DNA from: CBDIHH01 sp965279095 | GTDB lineage: Bacteria; Pseudomonadota; Alphaproteobacteria; Caulobacterales; Caulobacteraceae | Reading direction: 5' to 3' | Length of the DNA: 64,000 bases | Assembly (NCBI GenBank): GCA_965279095.1 | Contig: CBDIHH010000005.1 | Coordinates: forward strand, 248,001 to 312,000 | Part shown: positions 24,835 through 33,309 of the stretch, piece by piece | Numbering within the stretch: position 1 is the stretch's first letter | Layout of the letters: every line of letters starts with the position of its first letter | Position numbers and translations under genes: made by a program | Notes under the pieces: generated by a model | What the model saw: only the letters and a program-made list of their open reading frames with translations | The model's database searches: none | What the model was told of the DNA's origin: nothing

Positions 24835-27258
24835 ATGTTGCTTTTACCATGCGCCCCCGGGGGCGATGTCCTCTGGCGCGAGGAACTGGCCGCCGCCGCC
24901 GATCGAGCCGCCCGGGCCATTCCCCCGGCCTGGCCCCTGGCCTCCAGCGTCGCGGTCAATCCGTTCCTGGGCCAGGCGGACGAGAGCCTGGCCATGGCCG
25001 GGGCCCGCCTCGAGCGGGTGGCGGGGGCGCCCGTCACCATGCCGCGCCCCTGGTTCCAGGCGCGGATCGACAGCGGCCTCATCACCGATGACGATCTCGC
25101 CGGCGCCCTGGCCGGCGCGGCCGGGGCGCAGCGCCCGGCCGACCTGGCTGCGCTGAAGACCGCGGCGCGGACGGCCCGGGCGCCGATCCAGGCGACGCCG
25201 GCCATCGCCGACCTCGCCGCTGAGGCCTCCGGCGTGGACTGGCCGGGGCTGATCGCCGAGCGTTTCGGCGCCTGGGCGGCCGGATATTTCGACGAGGGCC
25301 AGGCGCTCTGGGCCGCCCCGCGCGGCCGCAGCGCCTATGGCGCCTGGCGGGCGGTGGCCACCCATGACCTCACCCCCGAGCTCATCGGCCTGCCGGGATT
25401 TGCCGCCCATGTGTCCGAGGCGCCGGAATCAGCCGTCGAGGCCCTGGCCGTTGTCGTCCGGCGGCTGGGCGCGCCGGGGGCGGCGCTGGACACCTATTTC
25501 CACCAGTTGCTGATGACCCTGGGCGGCTGGGCCCAGTATGCGCGCTATCGGCAGTGGCAGGCCGAGCTCGGCGGCGGCGCGGACACGACGATCACCGACT
25601 TTCTGGCGATCCGGCTGATCTGGGAGTCAGCCCTGTTGGATCGTTACGGCGACCAGATCGGGGCCCGGTGGAAGGCGGTGGTCGCCGCCCATGCCGCTCC
25701 GGTCATCCCGGGCGCCGATCACGTCGCCGACGCCATTCTCCAGGAGGCGGCGGAGCGGGGTGCGCAACGCAGCTTGGCGCAGGCTCTCGCTTCGTCCGCC
25801 GCGCCGCCCGACGGGGCTAGGCCCGCCCTCCAGGCCGCCTTTTGCATCGATGTCCGCTCCGAGGTGTTTCGCCGGGCGCTGGAGTCTGTCCGGCCGGATA
25901 TCCGGACCCTGGGCTTCGCCGGCTTCTTCGGCCTGGCCGTCTCGCACCGGCGCTTCGCATCGGATGTCCCGGAGCGGCGACTGCCGGTGCTGCTCAACCC
26001 CGGCCTGAGCACGGTCTCGGGCGGCGCCGAGGACATGGCGGCGGACCAGGCGGCGCGGTGGAAGGCCCGCGCGACGCGGGCCTGGGGGCGCTTCAAACTG
26101 GCGGCCGTGTCGTCCTTCGCCTTCGTGGAGGCCACCGGCCCTGTCTATGCGGTCAAGCTCGTGAGCGACGCCCTGGGGCTGGGCGCGACTTCGGCCGCCG
26201 CCGAACCCGCGCCGCGTCCCGACCCCGACCTGGACCCGGGGGCGCGGGTCCAGGCCGCGGAGTCGGTGTTGCGGGCCATGTCGCTGACGGCCGGCTTCGC
26301 GCGCCTGGTGGTGCTGGCGGGCCACGGCGCGCGCGTGGCCAACAATCCCCACGCCAGCAGCCTGCATTGCGGCGCCTGCGGCGGCTATTCCGGCGAGGTC
26401 AATGCCCGGCTGCTGGCCGGCATGCTGAATGATCAGGCGGTGCGCGCTGGGCTGTCGGAGCGGGGGATCGCTATTCCCGCCGACACCCTGTTCCTCGCCG
26501 CCCTGCATGACACCACCACCGATGAGGTGAGGCTTTACGCCCAGGACCATCCGTCCCGGACCCACGAGGCCGTTGTGGCCGCCGCCCGGTCCTGGTTTGC
26601 CGCCGCCGGCGTCCTGGCGCGGGCCGAGCGGGCCTTGCGCCTGCCCCGGGGGGCGGGGGAGGGGAGCCTCGCCCGGCGCAGCCGCGACTGGGCCGAGGTG
26701 CGGCCGGAATGGGGGCTGGCCGGCTGCAAGGCGTTCATCGCCGCGCCGCGGCGGCGCACGGCAGGCAAGGCGCTGGAAGGCCGCGCCTTCCTCCACGACT
26801 ATGACTGGACCACCGACAGGGACTTCGCCGTGCTGGCCCTGATCCTGACCGCGCCCGTGGTCGTGGCGAGCTGGATCAGCCTGCAATATTACGGGTCGAC
26901 CGTGGCGCCCGACGTCTTCGGCGGCGGCGACAAGCTGCTGCACAATGTCACCGGCGGCATCGGCGTCGTGGAGGGCAACGGCGGCCCCATGCGCGCCGGC
27001 CTGCCCTGGCAATCGGTCCACGACGGCAAGGACTACGTCCACGAACCGCTTCGCCTGTCGGTCTGCATCGAGGCTCCGCGCGAGGCGATGACCGAGATCC
27101 TCAGGCGGCACGCGGGCGTGCGGGCCCTCTTCGACAACCGCTGGCTGCACCTCTTCGCCCTCGACGATGCGGGCAGGATGGCCTGGCGCTATGCGGGCGA
27201 TCTCGAATGGACCGCTATGGGGGCCGCGGCGGATCAGGCGCAGCCGGCGGCGACCTGA
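24835..27258 (+). CDS. dabA: DabA, DUF2309/UPF0753 zinc protein of DAB carbon uptake
   Basis: 807 residues. In the characterised system DabA is a beta-carbonic-anhydrase-like vectorial enzyme bound to DabB. The zinc-site residues are all present: Cys337 and Asp339 in AFCIDVRSE, His497 in VLAGHGARVANNP and Cys512 in LHCGACGG. The His-Cys spacing of 15 equals that of the Halothiobacillus enzyme (H524/C539). Near the N-terminus is VNPFLGQADESL, and near the end HNVTGGIGVVEGNGGPMRAG and GLPWQSVHDG, both typical. GGAGGACG precedes the ATG. Probably gives bicarbonate for anaplerosis or growth at low CO2; there is no sign of Calvin-cycle genes here. Confidence 0.95.
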   Translation: MLLLPCAPGGDVLWREELAAAADRAARAIPPAWPLASSVAVNPFLGQADESLAMAGARLERVAGAPVTMPRPWFQARIDSGLITDDDLAGALAGAAGAQRPADLAALKTAARTARAPIQATPAIADLAAEASGVDWPGLIAERFGAWAAGYFDEGQALWAAPRGRSAYGAWRAVATHDLTPELIGLPGFAAHVSEAPESAVEALAVVVRRLGAPGAALDTYFHQLLMTLGGWAQYARYRQWQAELGGGADTTITDFLAIRLIWESALLDRYGDQIGARWKAVVAAHAAPVIPGADHVADAILQEAAERGAQRSLAQALASSAAPPDGARPALQAAFCIDVRSEVFRRALESVRPDIRTLGFAGFFGLAVSHRRFASDVPERRLPVLLNPGLSTVSGGAEDMAADQAARWKARATRAWGRFKLAAVSSFAFVEATGPVYAVKLVSDALGLGATSAAAEPAPRPDPDLDPGARVQAAESVLRAMSLTAGFARLVVLAGHGARVANNPHASSLHCGACGGYSGEVNARLLAGMLNDQAVRAGLSERGIAIPADTLFLAALHDTTTDEVRLYAQDHPSRTHEAVVAAARSWFAAAGVLARAERALRLPRGAGEGSLARRSRDWAEVRPEWGLAGCKAFIAAPRRRTAGKALEGRAFLHDYDWTTDRDFAVLALILTAPVVVASWISLQYYGSTVAPDVFGGGDKLLHNVTGGIGVVEGNGGPMRAGLPWQSVHDGKDYVHEPLRLSVCIEAPREAMTEILRRHAGVRALFDNRWLHLFALDDAGRMAWRYAGDLEWTAMGAAADQAQPAAT

Positions 27259-27274
27259 AACGGGCTGACGGCGG

Positions 27275-27892
27275 TCACTGAGCGACCGGGATCATCACCT
27301 CGTTGCGCCGCATGAACCAGGGGGTCCACGGCGGGTTGTACTGGGCCAGGGACACCGGCCCCACGACCCGCAGGCCGCGGGCGCGAGCCTGCGCCTCAAG
27401 GTCCGCGGTCCTCGCCGCCACCGCCTTCTCCCGCGCCACCCCCGAGAACCTGAGCACGGCCAGGCGGGTCGGCGGGAGCTGGCGCAGATGCACCCTCGGG
27501 TCATTGGGGACCGGCAGGGAGTCCAGGGAATAGGCGGCCGGCATGGTGAACCGGACGATCCAGTCCTTCGCCCCCTGGATCTGGGTGACCGGCGCGGTCA
27601 TGGCGATCTTCTGGCTCGTGGGCGCCTGGGCCACCGGCGCGGTCATGGCGATGCCCTGGCGCCGCCGGTTGCCGCCGAAGATGTAGCCGGCCAGCAGGCG
27701 GAAGCCCTGGCCGGCGGCCTGCCCCTGGTCTCCCGTCACAGTGACCTCGGCGACGACGAGAGCCGGATAGTCGCGCAGCTCGAAATCGCCCTCCTGGCTG
27801 ACAATCCTGAACGCGGGTTCCTCGACGGCCATGGCTTGGGTTCCGATCAGGGCGGCCGGCAGGGCGGCCAGGACAGCGCGTCTCTTGATCAT
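27275..27892 (-). CDS. SOUL family heme-binding protein, exported
   Basis: 205 residues from ATG 27892; the open frame extends 20 codons further but those look non-coding. The signal sequence has KRRAVLAALPAALIGTQAMA. SOUL hallmarks: FELRDYPALVVAEVTVTG, FRLLAGYIFGGNRRRQGIAM, the repeated IAMTAPV, and the end PWTPWFMRRNEVMIPV. SOUL proteins bind heme or tetrapyrroles; in bacteria the role is unclear. The KRR in the signal does not make a full Tat motif. It is convergent with dabA, 16 bases apart, and divergent from the EVE gene. Confidence 0.88.
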   Translation of the reverse strand: MIKRRAVLAALPAALIGTQAMAVEEPAFRIVSQEGDFELRDYPALVVAEVTVTGDQGQAAGQGFRLLAGYIFGGNRRRQGIAMTAPVAQAPTSQKIAMTAPVTQIQGAKDWIVRFTMPAAYSLDSLPVPNDPRVHLRQLPPTRLAVLRFSGVAREKAVAARTADLEAQARARGLRVVGPVSLAQYNPPWTPWFMRRNEVMIPVAQ

Positions 27893-28010
27893 GCGGGCCT
27901 CGGCGGCTGACGGCGGACTGCGGCCCGTTCGCCGCGCCTCCGCCCTTAGCATGGAACGGCCGCCCGCTCCCCGCTATGATCCCGGTGGGCGACGCAAGGG
28001 GCGGCAAGGC

Positions 28011-28424
28011 ATGGCGAATTCCCACTGGCTCGTGAAGTCCGAGCCCAAGACCTACAGCTATGCCGACCTGGAGCGCGACGGCCGCACGGTCTGGGACGGG
28101 GTGCGCAACCACGCCGCGGCCCTGAACCTGAAGGCCATGCGCGAGGGCGACGAAGTGCTGTTCTACCATTCCCAGGAAGGGCTGGCCGTGGTCGGTGTCG
28201 CCCGGGTGGTGCGCACGGCCTATCCCGACCCTGGCGATCCCACGGGCCGCTTTGTGGCTGTGGAGCTGGCGCCGGTCCGGCCGCTGGACTCCCCGGTCAG
28301 TCTGGCCCGCATGAAGGCCGAGCCGGCCCTCGCGGACATGCCGATGGTCCGCCAGGGCCGCCTCTCGGTCTCGCCCGTCACCGAGGCGCAATGGGATGTC
28401 ATCCTGGGGATGGCCCGGGCCTGA
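28011..28424 (+). CDS. EVE domain protein
   Basis: 137 residues forming one EVE domain, a PUA-like fold. HWLVKSEPKTYSYADLERDG and TVWDGVRNHAAALNLKAMRE are the family's opening, then GDEVLFYHSQEGLAVVGVAR with the aromatic pocket. EVE domains bind modified bases such as 5-methylcytosine or modified RNA nucleotides; stand-alone versions are widespread and of uncertain role. It starts at ATG 28011 with AAGG just upstream, 118 bases from the divergent SOUL gene. It ends six bases from the convergent CNB-reductase gene. Confidence 0.92.
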   Translation: MANSHWLVKSEPKTYSYADLERDGRTVWDGVRNHAAALNLKAMREGDEVLFYHSQEGLAVVGVARVVRTAYPDPGDPTGRFVAVELAPVRPLDSPVSLARMKAEPALADMPMVRQGRLSVSPVTEAQWDVILGMARA

Positions 28425-28430
28425 CCCAGC

Positions 28431-30101
28431 CTAGGCCACCCCGGGGTTGAGGAACTGGTGGATCGCCGCCACCACCACCGAGCCCTCGCCCACCCCCGAC
28501 GCCACCCGCTTGACCGATCCGGAGCGCACGTCGCCCACGGCGTAGACCCCCGGCCGGTTGGTGGCGTAGGGGGAGGCGAGGGCGATCCCCGCGCTGTCCT
28601 GGCCGGTGCGCACGAACCCCTTGGCGTCCAGTTCCAGGCAGTGGCCCAGCCAGTCGGTGTTCGGCTCGGCCCCGATCATGACGAAGACATTGCCCATGGC
28701 GTGGGTCTGGACGGCGCCGGTGCGGCGGTCGGTCCAGCTGACGCGGTTCAGGAGGGCCTCTCCCTCCAGGGCCGTGATCTCGCTGAACGGGTGCAGGGTG
28801 ATCTTGGGGGAGGACTCGATCCGTTGGACCAGATAGTCCGACATGGTCGCCGCCAGCCCCGCCCCGCGCACCAGGATGTGCACATTCTCGACGGTGCGGG
28901 AGAGGAAGATGGCGGCTTGGCCCGCCGAATTTCCGCCGCCGACCACCGCCACCGCCTCGCCGGCGCACAGCTGCGCCTCTATGCCGGTGGCGGCGTAGTG
29001 GATGCCCTGGCCCTCGAAGCGGTCGTAGTTGTCCACGTCGAGCTTGCGATAGCGGGCACCGGTGGCGACCACGACGGCGCAGGCGCTGACCGCCTGACCG
29101 TCCTCCAGATGCAGCCGGTACGGACGGGTCTCGCAGTCCAGGCGGGTGACGTTGCGAGACACGGCCAAGCGAGCGCCGAACTTCTGCGCCTGGACCTGGG
29201 CGCGGCCGGCCAGGGCCTGGCCGGAGATGCCGGTGGGAAACCCCAGGTAGTTCTCGATCTTGGAGCTGGTCCCGGCCTGGCCGCCGGGGGCGGTCCCCTC
29301 CACGACGATCGTGTCCAGCCCTTCGGAGGCCGCATAGACCGCCGCCGCCAGCCCGGCCGGTCCCGCGCCGACCACGGCCACATCGTAGACCCGAAGGGAA
29401 TCCAGGGCCTCGGTCAGGCCAAGGTCGTCGGCCAGGGCGGCGGTGGGCGGGTTGCGCCACACCCGGTCGCCCGGGGCGATCACCACCGGCAGCTGCTCGG
29501 GGGTGATCGCGAAGCTCCCCAGCAGGCCCTCGGCGCCCCGGTCCGTCGCCGAATCGATCAGCCGGTGGGGATAGTTGTTGCGCGTCAGGAAGCGCTGCAG
29601 CCGCAGGGTGTCGGCGCCGTGGGCGGGACCGATCAGCACCACGCCGCCCTCGCCGTGCAGAACCAGGCCCACCCGGCGCAGGATGAAGGCCCGCATGATC
29701 AACTCGCCGATGTCCGGCTCGCCGCTGACCAGGCGGCGGAAGTCGCCGTGGCGCACCCGCAGGACCACGCTGTCGGTCGCGGCCCGTGCGCTGACCAGGA
29801 TCTGGCGGTCGTTGAACAGGTCCAGTTCCCCGGTGAACTGGGCCGGCTCATGGGTGGTGAGCACCTTGTGCTGGCCGTGGTCATCGAGGGTGAAGATGTC
29901 GATGGCGCCCGAGACCAGGATGAAGAAATCCACCGACCGCTGGCCGCGCTCGAACAGCAGCTGTCCGGTGGTCAGCGTCTCGCGGGTCGCGTAACGGGCC
30001 ACCCGCTCCATCATCTCCGGGGTCAGCCGGGGAAAGGTCTGTGCGATCCGGGCGTAGGGGTCCGAAGGGTCGAGCGCTTCGGGCGGCGACGGGGTGCTCA
30101 T
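28431..30101 (-). CDS. cyclic nucleotide-binding domain fused to thioredoxin-reductase-like flavoprotein
   Basis: 556 residues in three parts. Residues about 25-140 are a cyclic-nucleotide-binding domain (QRSVDFFILVSGAIDIF, FTGELDLFNDRQILVSARAA). A thioredoxin-like middle segment follows (VVLIGPAHGADTLRLQRFLT). Residues about 245-550 are a thioredoxin-reductase fold with FAD loop VAVVGAGPAGLAAAVYA, NADPH loop VAVVGGGNSAGQAA and FAD end VYAVGDVRSGS. Where thioredoxin reductases have Cys-x-x-Cys this has HYAATGIEAQLC, so disulfide transfer of the usual kind is unlikely. Such fusions are annotated in many bacteria, but the electron acceptor is not known to me. Divergent from panB. Confidence 0.9.
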   Translation of the reverse strand: MSTPSPPEALDPSDPYARIAQTFPRLTPEMMERVARYATRETLTTGQLLFERGQRSVDFFILVSGAIDIFTLDDHGQHKVLTTHEPAQFTGELDLFNDRQILVSARAATDSVVLRVRHGDFRRLVSGEPDIGELIMRAFILRRVGLVLHGEGGVVLIGPAHGADTLRLQRFLTRNNYPHRLIDSATDRGAEGLLGSFAITPEQLPVVIAPGDRVWRNPPTAALADDLGLTEALDSLRVYDVAVVGAGPAGLAAAVYAASEGLDTIVVEGTAPGGQAGTSSKIENYLGFPTGISGQALAGRAQVQAQKFGARLAVSRNVTRLDCETRPYRLHLEDGQAVSACAVVVATGARYRKLDVDNYDRFEGQGIHYAATGIEAQLCAGEAVAVVGGGNSAGQAAIFLSRTVENVHILVRGAGLAATMSDYLVQRIESSPKITLHPFSEITALEGEALLNRVSWTDRRTGAVQTHAMGNVFVMIGAEPNTDWLGHCLELDAKGFVRTGQDSAGIALASPYATNRPGVYAVGDVRSGSVKRVASGVGEGSVVVAAIHQFLNPGVA

Positions 30102-30202
30102 GGCGGCATCTTGACCAGGGGGCGCGGACGTTCAAGGACAATGAGCCCCGTCGCGGGCGAGATGCTATCTACGCGGCGACCCCGCCCTGGAAGGAACAGC
30201 CC

Positions 30203-31036
30203 GTGTCCGCACAGACCCAGACCCCCGTGCGGCGGCTCGCCGCCCCGGACATCACCGCCCGCAAGGGCCAGGCCCCCCTGGTCTGCCTGACCGCCTATAC
30301 GGCGCCCATGGCCGCCCTCCTCGATGACGCCTGCGACCTGCTCCTGGTGGGCGATTCGGTGGGCATGGTGGTGCACGGCCTGCCCAACACGGTCGGCGTG
30401 ACCCTGGAGATGATGATCCTTCACGGCCAGGCGGTGATGCGCGGCTCGAAGCGGGCCATGGTGGTGGTCGACATGCCCTTCGGCTCCTATGAGGGCGCCC
30501 CCGAGGTCGCCTACGACAACGCCGCCCGGGTGATGAAGGAAACCGGAGCCCAGGGGGTCAAGGTCGAGAGCGGGCCGACCGTCCCCGACACTGTCGCCTA
30601 CCTGGTGCGGCGGGGCATTCCGGTGATGGGCCATGTGGGCCTGCGCCCCCAGGCGGTGCTGGTGGACGGCGGCTTCAAGGCCAAGGGCCGCACCGAGGCG
30701 GAGTGGGACCGGGTGGTGGCCGAGGCCCGCGAGACCGAGGCGGCCGGCGCCTTCGCCATCGTTGTGGAGGGGGTCGCCGAGCCCCTGGCCCGGGCCATCA
30801 CCGAGGCGGTGTCGGTTCCCACCATCGGCATCGGCGCCTCCTGGGCCTGCGACGGCCAGATCCTGGTCACCGACGACATGCTCGGCCTGTTCGACTGGAC
30901 GCCCAAGTTCGTGCGGCGATACGCCGACCTGCGCGGGGATATCCTCAAGGCGGTCAAGGCCTACGGCGAGGACGTCCAGGGTCGGCTCTTTCCCGCCGAT
31001 GCGGAGACCTATCTGTCCAACGCCGGCCGTAAGTAG
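30203..31036 (+). CDS. panB: 3-methyl-2-oxobutanoate hydroxymethyltransferase PanB
   Basis: 277 residues from a GTG at 30203 with GGAAGGAA upstream. First step of pantothenate synthesis: transfers a hydroxymethyl group from methylene-THF to ketoisovalerate. Motifs: ITARKGQAPLVCLTAYTAPM, LLLVGDSVGMVVHGLPNTV with the metal-binding Asp, VVVDMPFGSYEG, VKVESGPTVPDTV and IPVMGHVGLRPQ. Length is usual for the family. It stands alone: panC is not adjacent. The upstream divergent gene is the CNB-reductase fusion. Confidence 0.96.
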   Translation: MSAQTQTPVRRLAAPDITARKGQAPLVCLTAYTAPMAALLDDACDLLLVGDSVGMVVHGLPNTVGVTLEMMILHGQAVMRGSKRAMVVVDMPFGSYEGAPEVAYDNAARVMKETGAQGVKVESGPTVPDTVAYLVRRGIPVMGHVGLRPQAVLVDGGFKAKGRTEAEWDRVVAEARETEAAGAFAIVVEGVAEPLARAITEAVSVPTIGIGASWACDGQILVTDDMLGLFDWTPKFVRRYADLRGDILKAVKAYGEDVQGRLFPADAETYLSNAGRK

Positions 31037-31148
31037 GACGGCCGCCGCAAAATTGCCTATCCCATCGCAGAGCTTGGCCCGGCCTGCGTTGCGGTGGCGC
31101 CGCTCAGGCGATAGGGTCCGCCACCTTTTTCCGAATTCGGAGCTTCCC

Positions 31149-31883
31149 TTGGCCGATATCTTCCAGGAAGTGGAGGAGCAGCTTCGCTCCGACCGCTACA
31201 GGACCCTTGCGTTCAAGGCCTTGCCCTGGGTGGGGGGGATCCTGGTGCTGGCCCTGGTGATCACCCTGGCCGTGTGGGGCTACGGCGAGAATCGGGCGCG
31301 GACCGACGCCAAGGCTTCCGAATCCTATGACGCCGCCCTCAACACCCTGACGGCCGGCGACGGCCCCAAGGCCTACGGCCAGTTCGAGGCCACGGCCAAG
31401 GCCGGCTCCAAGGCCTACCGCGCCCTGGCCCTGATGCAGCAGGGCGGCATCCGCCTGGGCGAGAACCGCACCGCCGAGGCGGTGGTCTTGTTCGACCAGG
31501 CCGCCAAGGACGCGCCGTCGGCCTTCATCGGCGACGCGGCGCGGCTGCAGGCGGCCTACGCCCTGATGGACACCGCCAATGTCGCCGAGATCGATGGCCG
31601 CCTGAACGCCCTGGCCGGGGAGGGCAGGCCCTACCGGGCGCTGGCCAAGGAGGCCCTGGCGATGAGCAAGCTGGCCCACGGCCAGGCCGCCGCCGCCCGC
31701 GACGACTTCATCGTCCTCGCCAACGGCCTGGACACCCCGGCCGGGGTGCGCCAGCGGGCCAAGTCCGCCGAGGCGCTGATCGACAGCGGCAACGCGGGCG
31801 CCATGCAGGCCATCATCAAGGCGGCGCGGGCCACGCCCGCCATGCCCATCCCTTCGACCCCCCAAGCGGGAGCCGCCCAATGA
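31149..31883 (+). CDS. YfgM-like tetratricopeptide membrane protein
   Basis: 244 residues, starting at a TTG (31149) that gives MADIFQEVEEQLRSDRYRTL, the family's usual N-terminus; no ATG fits. One membrane segment at about residues 28-46 (VGGILVLALVITLAVWGYG) is followed by a periplasmic helical-repeat part with TPR-like pairs (AYRALALMQQGGIRLGENRT, AAARDDFIVLANGLDTPAG). It belongs to the DUF2133/YfgM group, linked in E. coli to the Sec translocon and periplasmic chaperones. It overlaps bamB by four bases, the same yfgM-bamB-der order as in E. coli, which supports the call. Confidence 0.85.
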   Translation: MADIFQEVEEQLRSDRYRTLAFKALPWVGGILVLALVITLAVWGYGENRARTDAKASESYDAALNTLTAGDGPKAYGQFEATAKAGSKAYRALALMQQGGIRLGENRTAEAVVLFDQAAKDAPSAFIGDAARLQAAYALMDTANVAEIDGRLNALAGEGRPYRALAKEALAMSKLAHGQAAAARDDFIVLANGLDTPAGVRQRAKSAEALIDSGNAGAMQAIIKAARATPAMPIPSTPQAGAAQ

Positions 31884-33271
31884 TCACCTCCAAGCCCCTC
31901 AAGATCGTCCTGCTCGCCGCCGCCGCGAGCGCCCTGGTGGGCTGCTCGACGGTGTCCTCGCTCAATCCCTTCGGCAAGGGTGGCGGCAAGGGCCGCTCCA
32001 GCGCCACCCAGGGCGAGCGCATCCCGGTGATCTTCGGCGACGACACCGTCGCCGCCGCCGACGCCCTCAAGGGCCAGGACTTCTTCCTGCCGCCCCCCGC
32101 CCCGGTGGCCGCCTGGCCGCAGCCCGGCGGCACGCCCGATGCGCCGGTGGAGAACGCCGCCGCCGCAGCCGACTTCCAGGTCGCCTGGCGCCGCGGCGTC
32201 GGCCGCGGCTCCAACCGCCACGACCACCTCACCGCGCCCCCCGTGGCCGCGGCCGGCAAGATCTTCACCATGGACGCCCAGGCGGGAGTCTCCGCCCACG
32301 ACGCCAAGAGCGGCGCCCGGCTGTGGTCGGTGGACCTGCGCAGCAAGGAGCGGCGCGACAAGAACGCGTTCGGCGGCGGCGTCGCCTTCGCCGACGGCAA
32401 GCTCTACGTCACCTCAGGCTACCGGCTGGTGACGGCGCTCGACGCCAACACCGGCGCGACCCTGTGGCAGACCAAGGTCGACACCCCGATCCACAACGCG
32501 CCGGCTATCGCCGGCAACCACGTCCTGGCCATCGACCTCGAGGACGAGCTCACCTCCTTCGACGCCGCCACCGGCGCGCCGCAGTGGAACTACCAGGGCT
32601 TGGTCGAGCCCGCCCGCATCCTGGCGGCCTCCAGCCCGGCGGTGTCCGAGGGCACGGTGGTGGCCGCCTTCGCCTCGGGCGAGGTGGTCGCCCTGCAGGC
32701 GGCCAACGGCAACGACCTGTGGACCCAGTCCCTGTCGCGCTCCAGCCGCAACAACGCCCTGTCGGAGATCCGCGACATCGCGGGGCGGCCGATCATCTTC
32801 AAGGGCGACGTCTTCGCCGCGAGCCACTCGGGGGTGTTCGCCGCCGTCGACATGCGCACCGGCGCCGGCAAGTGGGTGATTCCCGTCTCCAGCATCACCA
32901 CCCCGTGGGCGGCCGGCGACGTGGTCTATGTGATCTCCAAGGCCGGCGAGCTGATCTGCGCCGCCCGCGAGAGCGGCCAGATCTACTGGATCGTCGATCT
33001 CAACAAGGGCCAGCCCCTGGCCAAGAAGCGCGGCCGGTTCGGCTTCTTCGGCGGCAAGGGCAAGACGCGCCCCTACTGGTTCGGCCCGGTGCTGGCGTCC
33101 AACCGGCTGGTGGTGGTGTCCTCCACGGGTCAGGCCCTGGGGCTCGATCCCAAGACCGGCGCCCGCCAGACCTCGCTCAGCCTGGGCTCCCCCGCATTGC
33201 TGACCCCCATCGCCATGGACGGCATGCTATACGTGCTGACCGACAAGGCCGACCTGGTCGCGATCCGCTGA
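31880..33271 (+). CDS. bamB: outer-membrane assembly lipoprotein BamB-like (PQQ repeat propeller)
   Basis: 463 residues with a lipoprotein signal (KIVLLAAAASALVGCSTV, lipid Cys at about 22). After a linker of about 80 residues come PQQ-type beta-propeller repeats: GARLWSVDLRSK, GATLWQTKVDT, GAPQWNYQGL, GAGKWVIPVSS, GQIYWIVDLNK. BamB is a scaffold lipoprotein of the BAM machine that folds barrels such as the receptors in this window. The position between the YfgM-like gene and der is the conserved one. The Lys/Gly-rich insert after WIVDLNK (KKRGRFGFFGGKGKTRP) is somewhat unusual. Confidence 0.92.
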   Translation: MITSKPLKIVLLAAAASALVGCSTVSSLNPFGKGGGKGRSSATQGERIPVIFGDDTVAAADALKGQDFFLPPPAPVAAWPQPGGTPDAPVENAAAAADFQVAWRRGVGRGSNRHDHLTAPPVAAAGKIFTMDAQAGVSAHDAKSGARLWSVDLRSKERRDKNAFGGGVAFADGKLYVTSGYRLVTALDANTGATLWQTKVDTPIHNAPAIAGNHVLAIDLEDELTSFDAATGAPQWNYQGLVEPARILAASSPAVSEGTVVAAFASGEVVALQAANGNDLWTQSLSRSSRNNALSEIRDIAGRPIIFKGDVFAASHSGVFAAVDMRTGAGKWVIPVSSITTPWAAGDVVYVISKAGELICAARESGQIYWIVDLNKGQPLAKKRGRFGFFGGKGKTRPYWFGPVLASNRLVVVSSTGQALGLDPKTGARQTSLSLGSPALLTPIAMDGMLYVLTDKADLVAIR

Positions 33272-33309
33272 CCCGGGACGGATGACATCCTAGGCGTGAA
33301 AGACCTCTC

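Noticed and set aside
20500..27258. photosynthesis gene cluster around the BciA-like gene
   Set aside because: No bch, crt, puf or acsF homologue among the neighbours; only the single reductase supports it.
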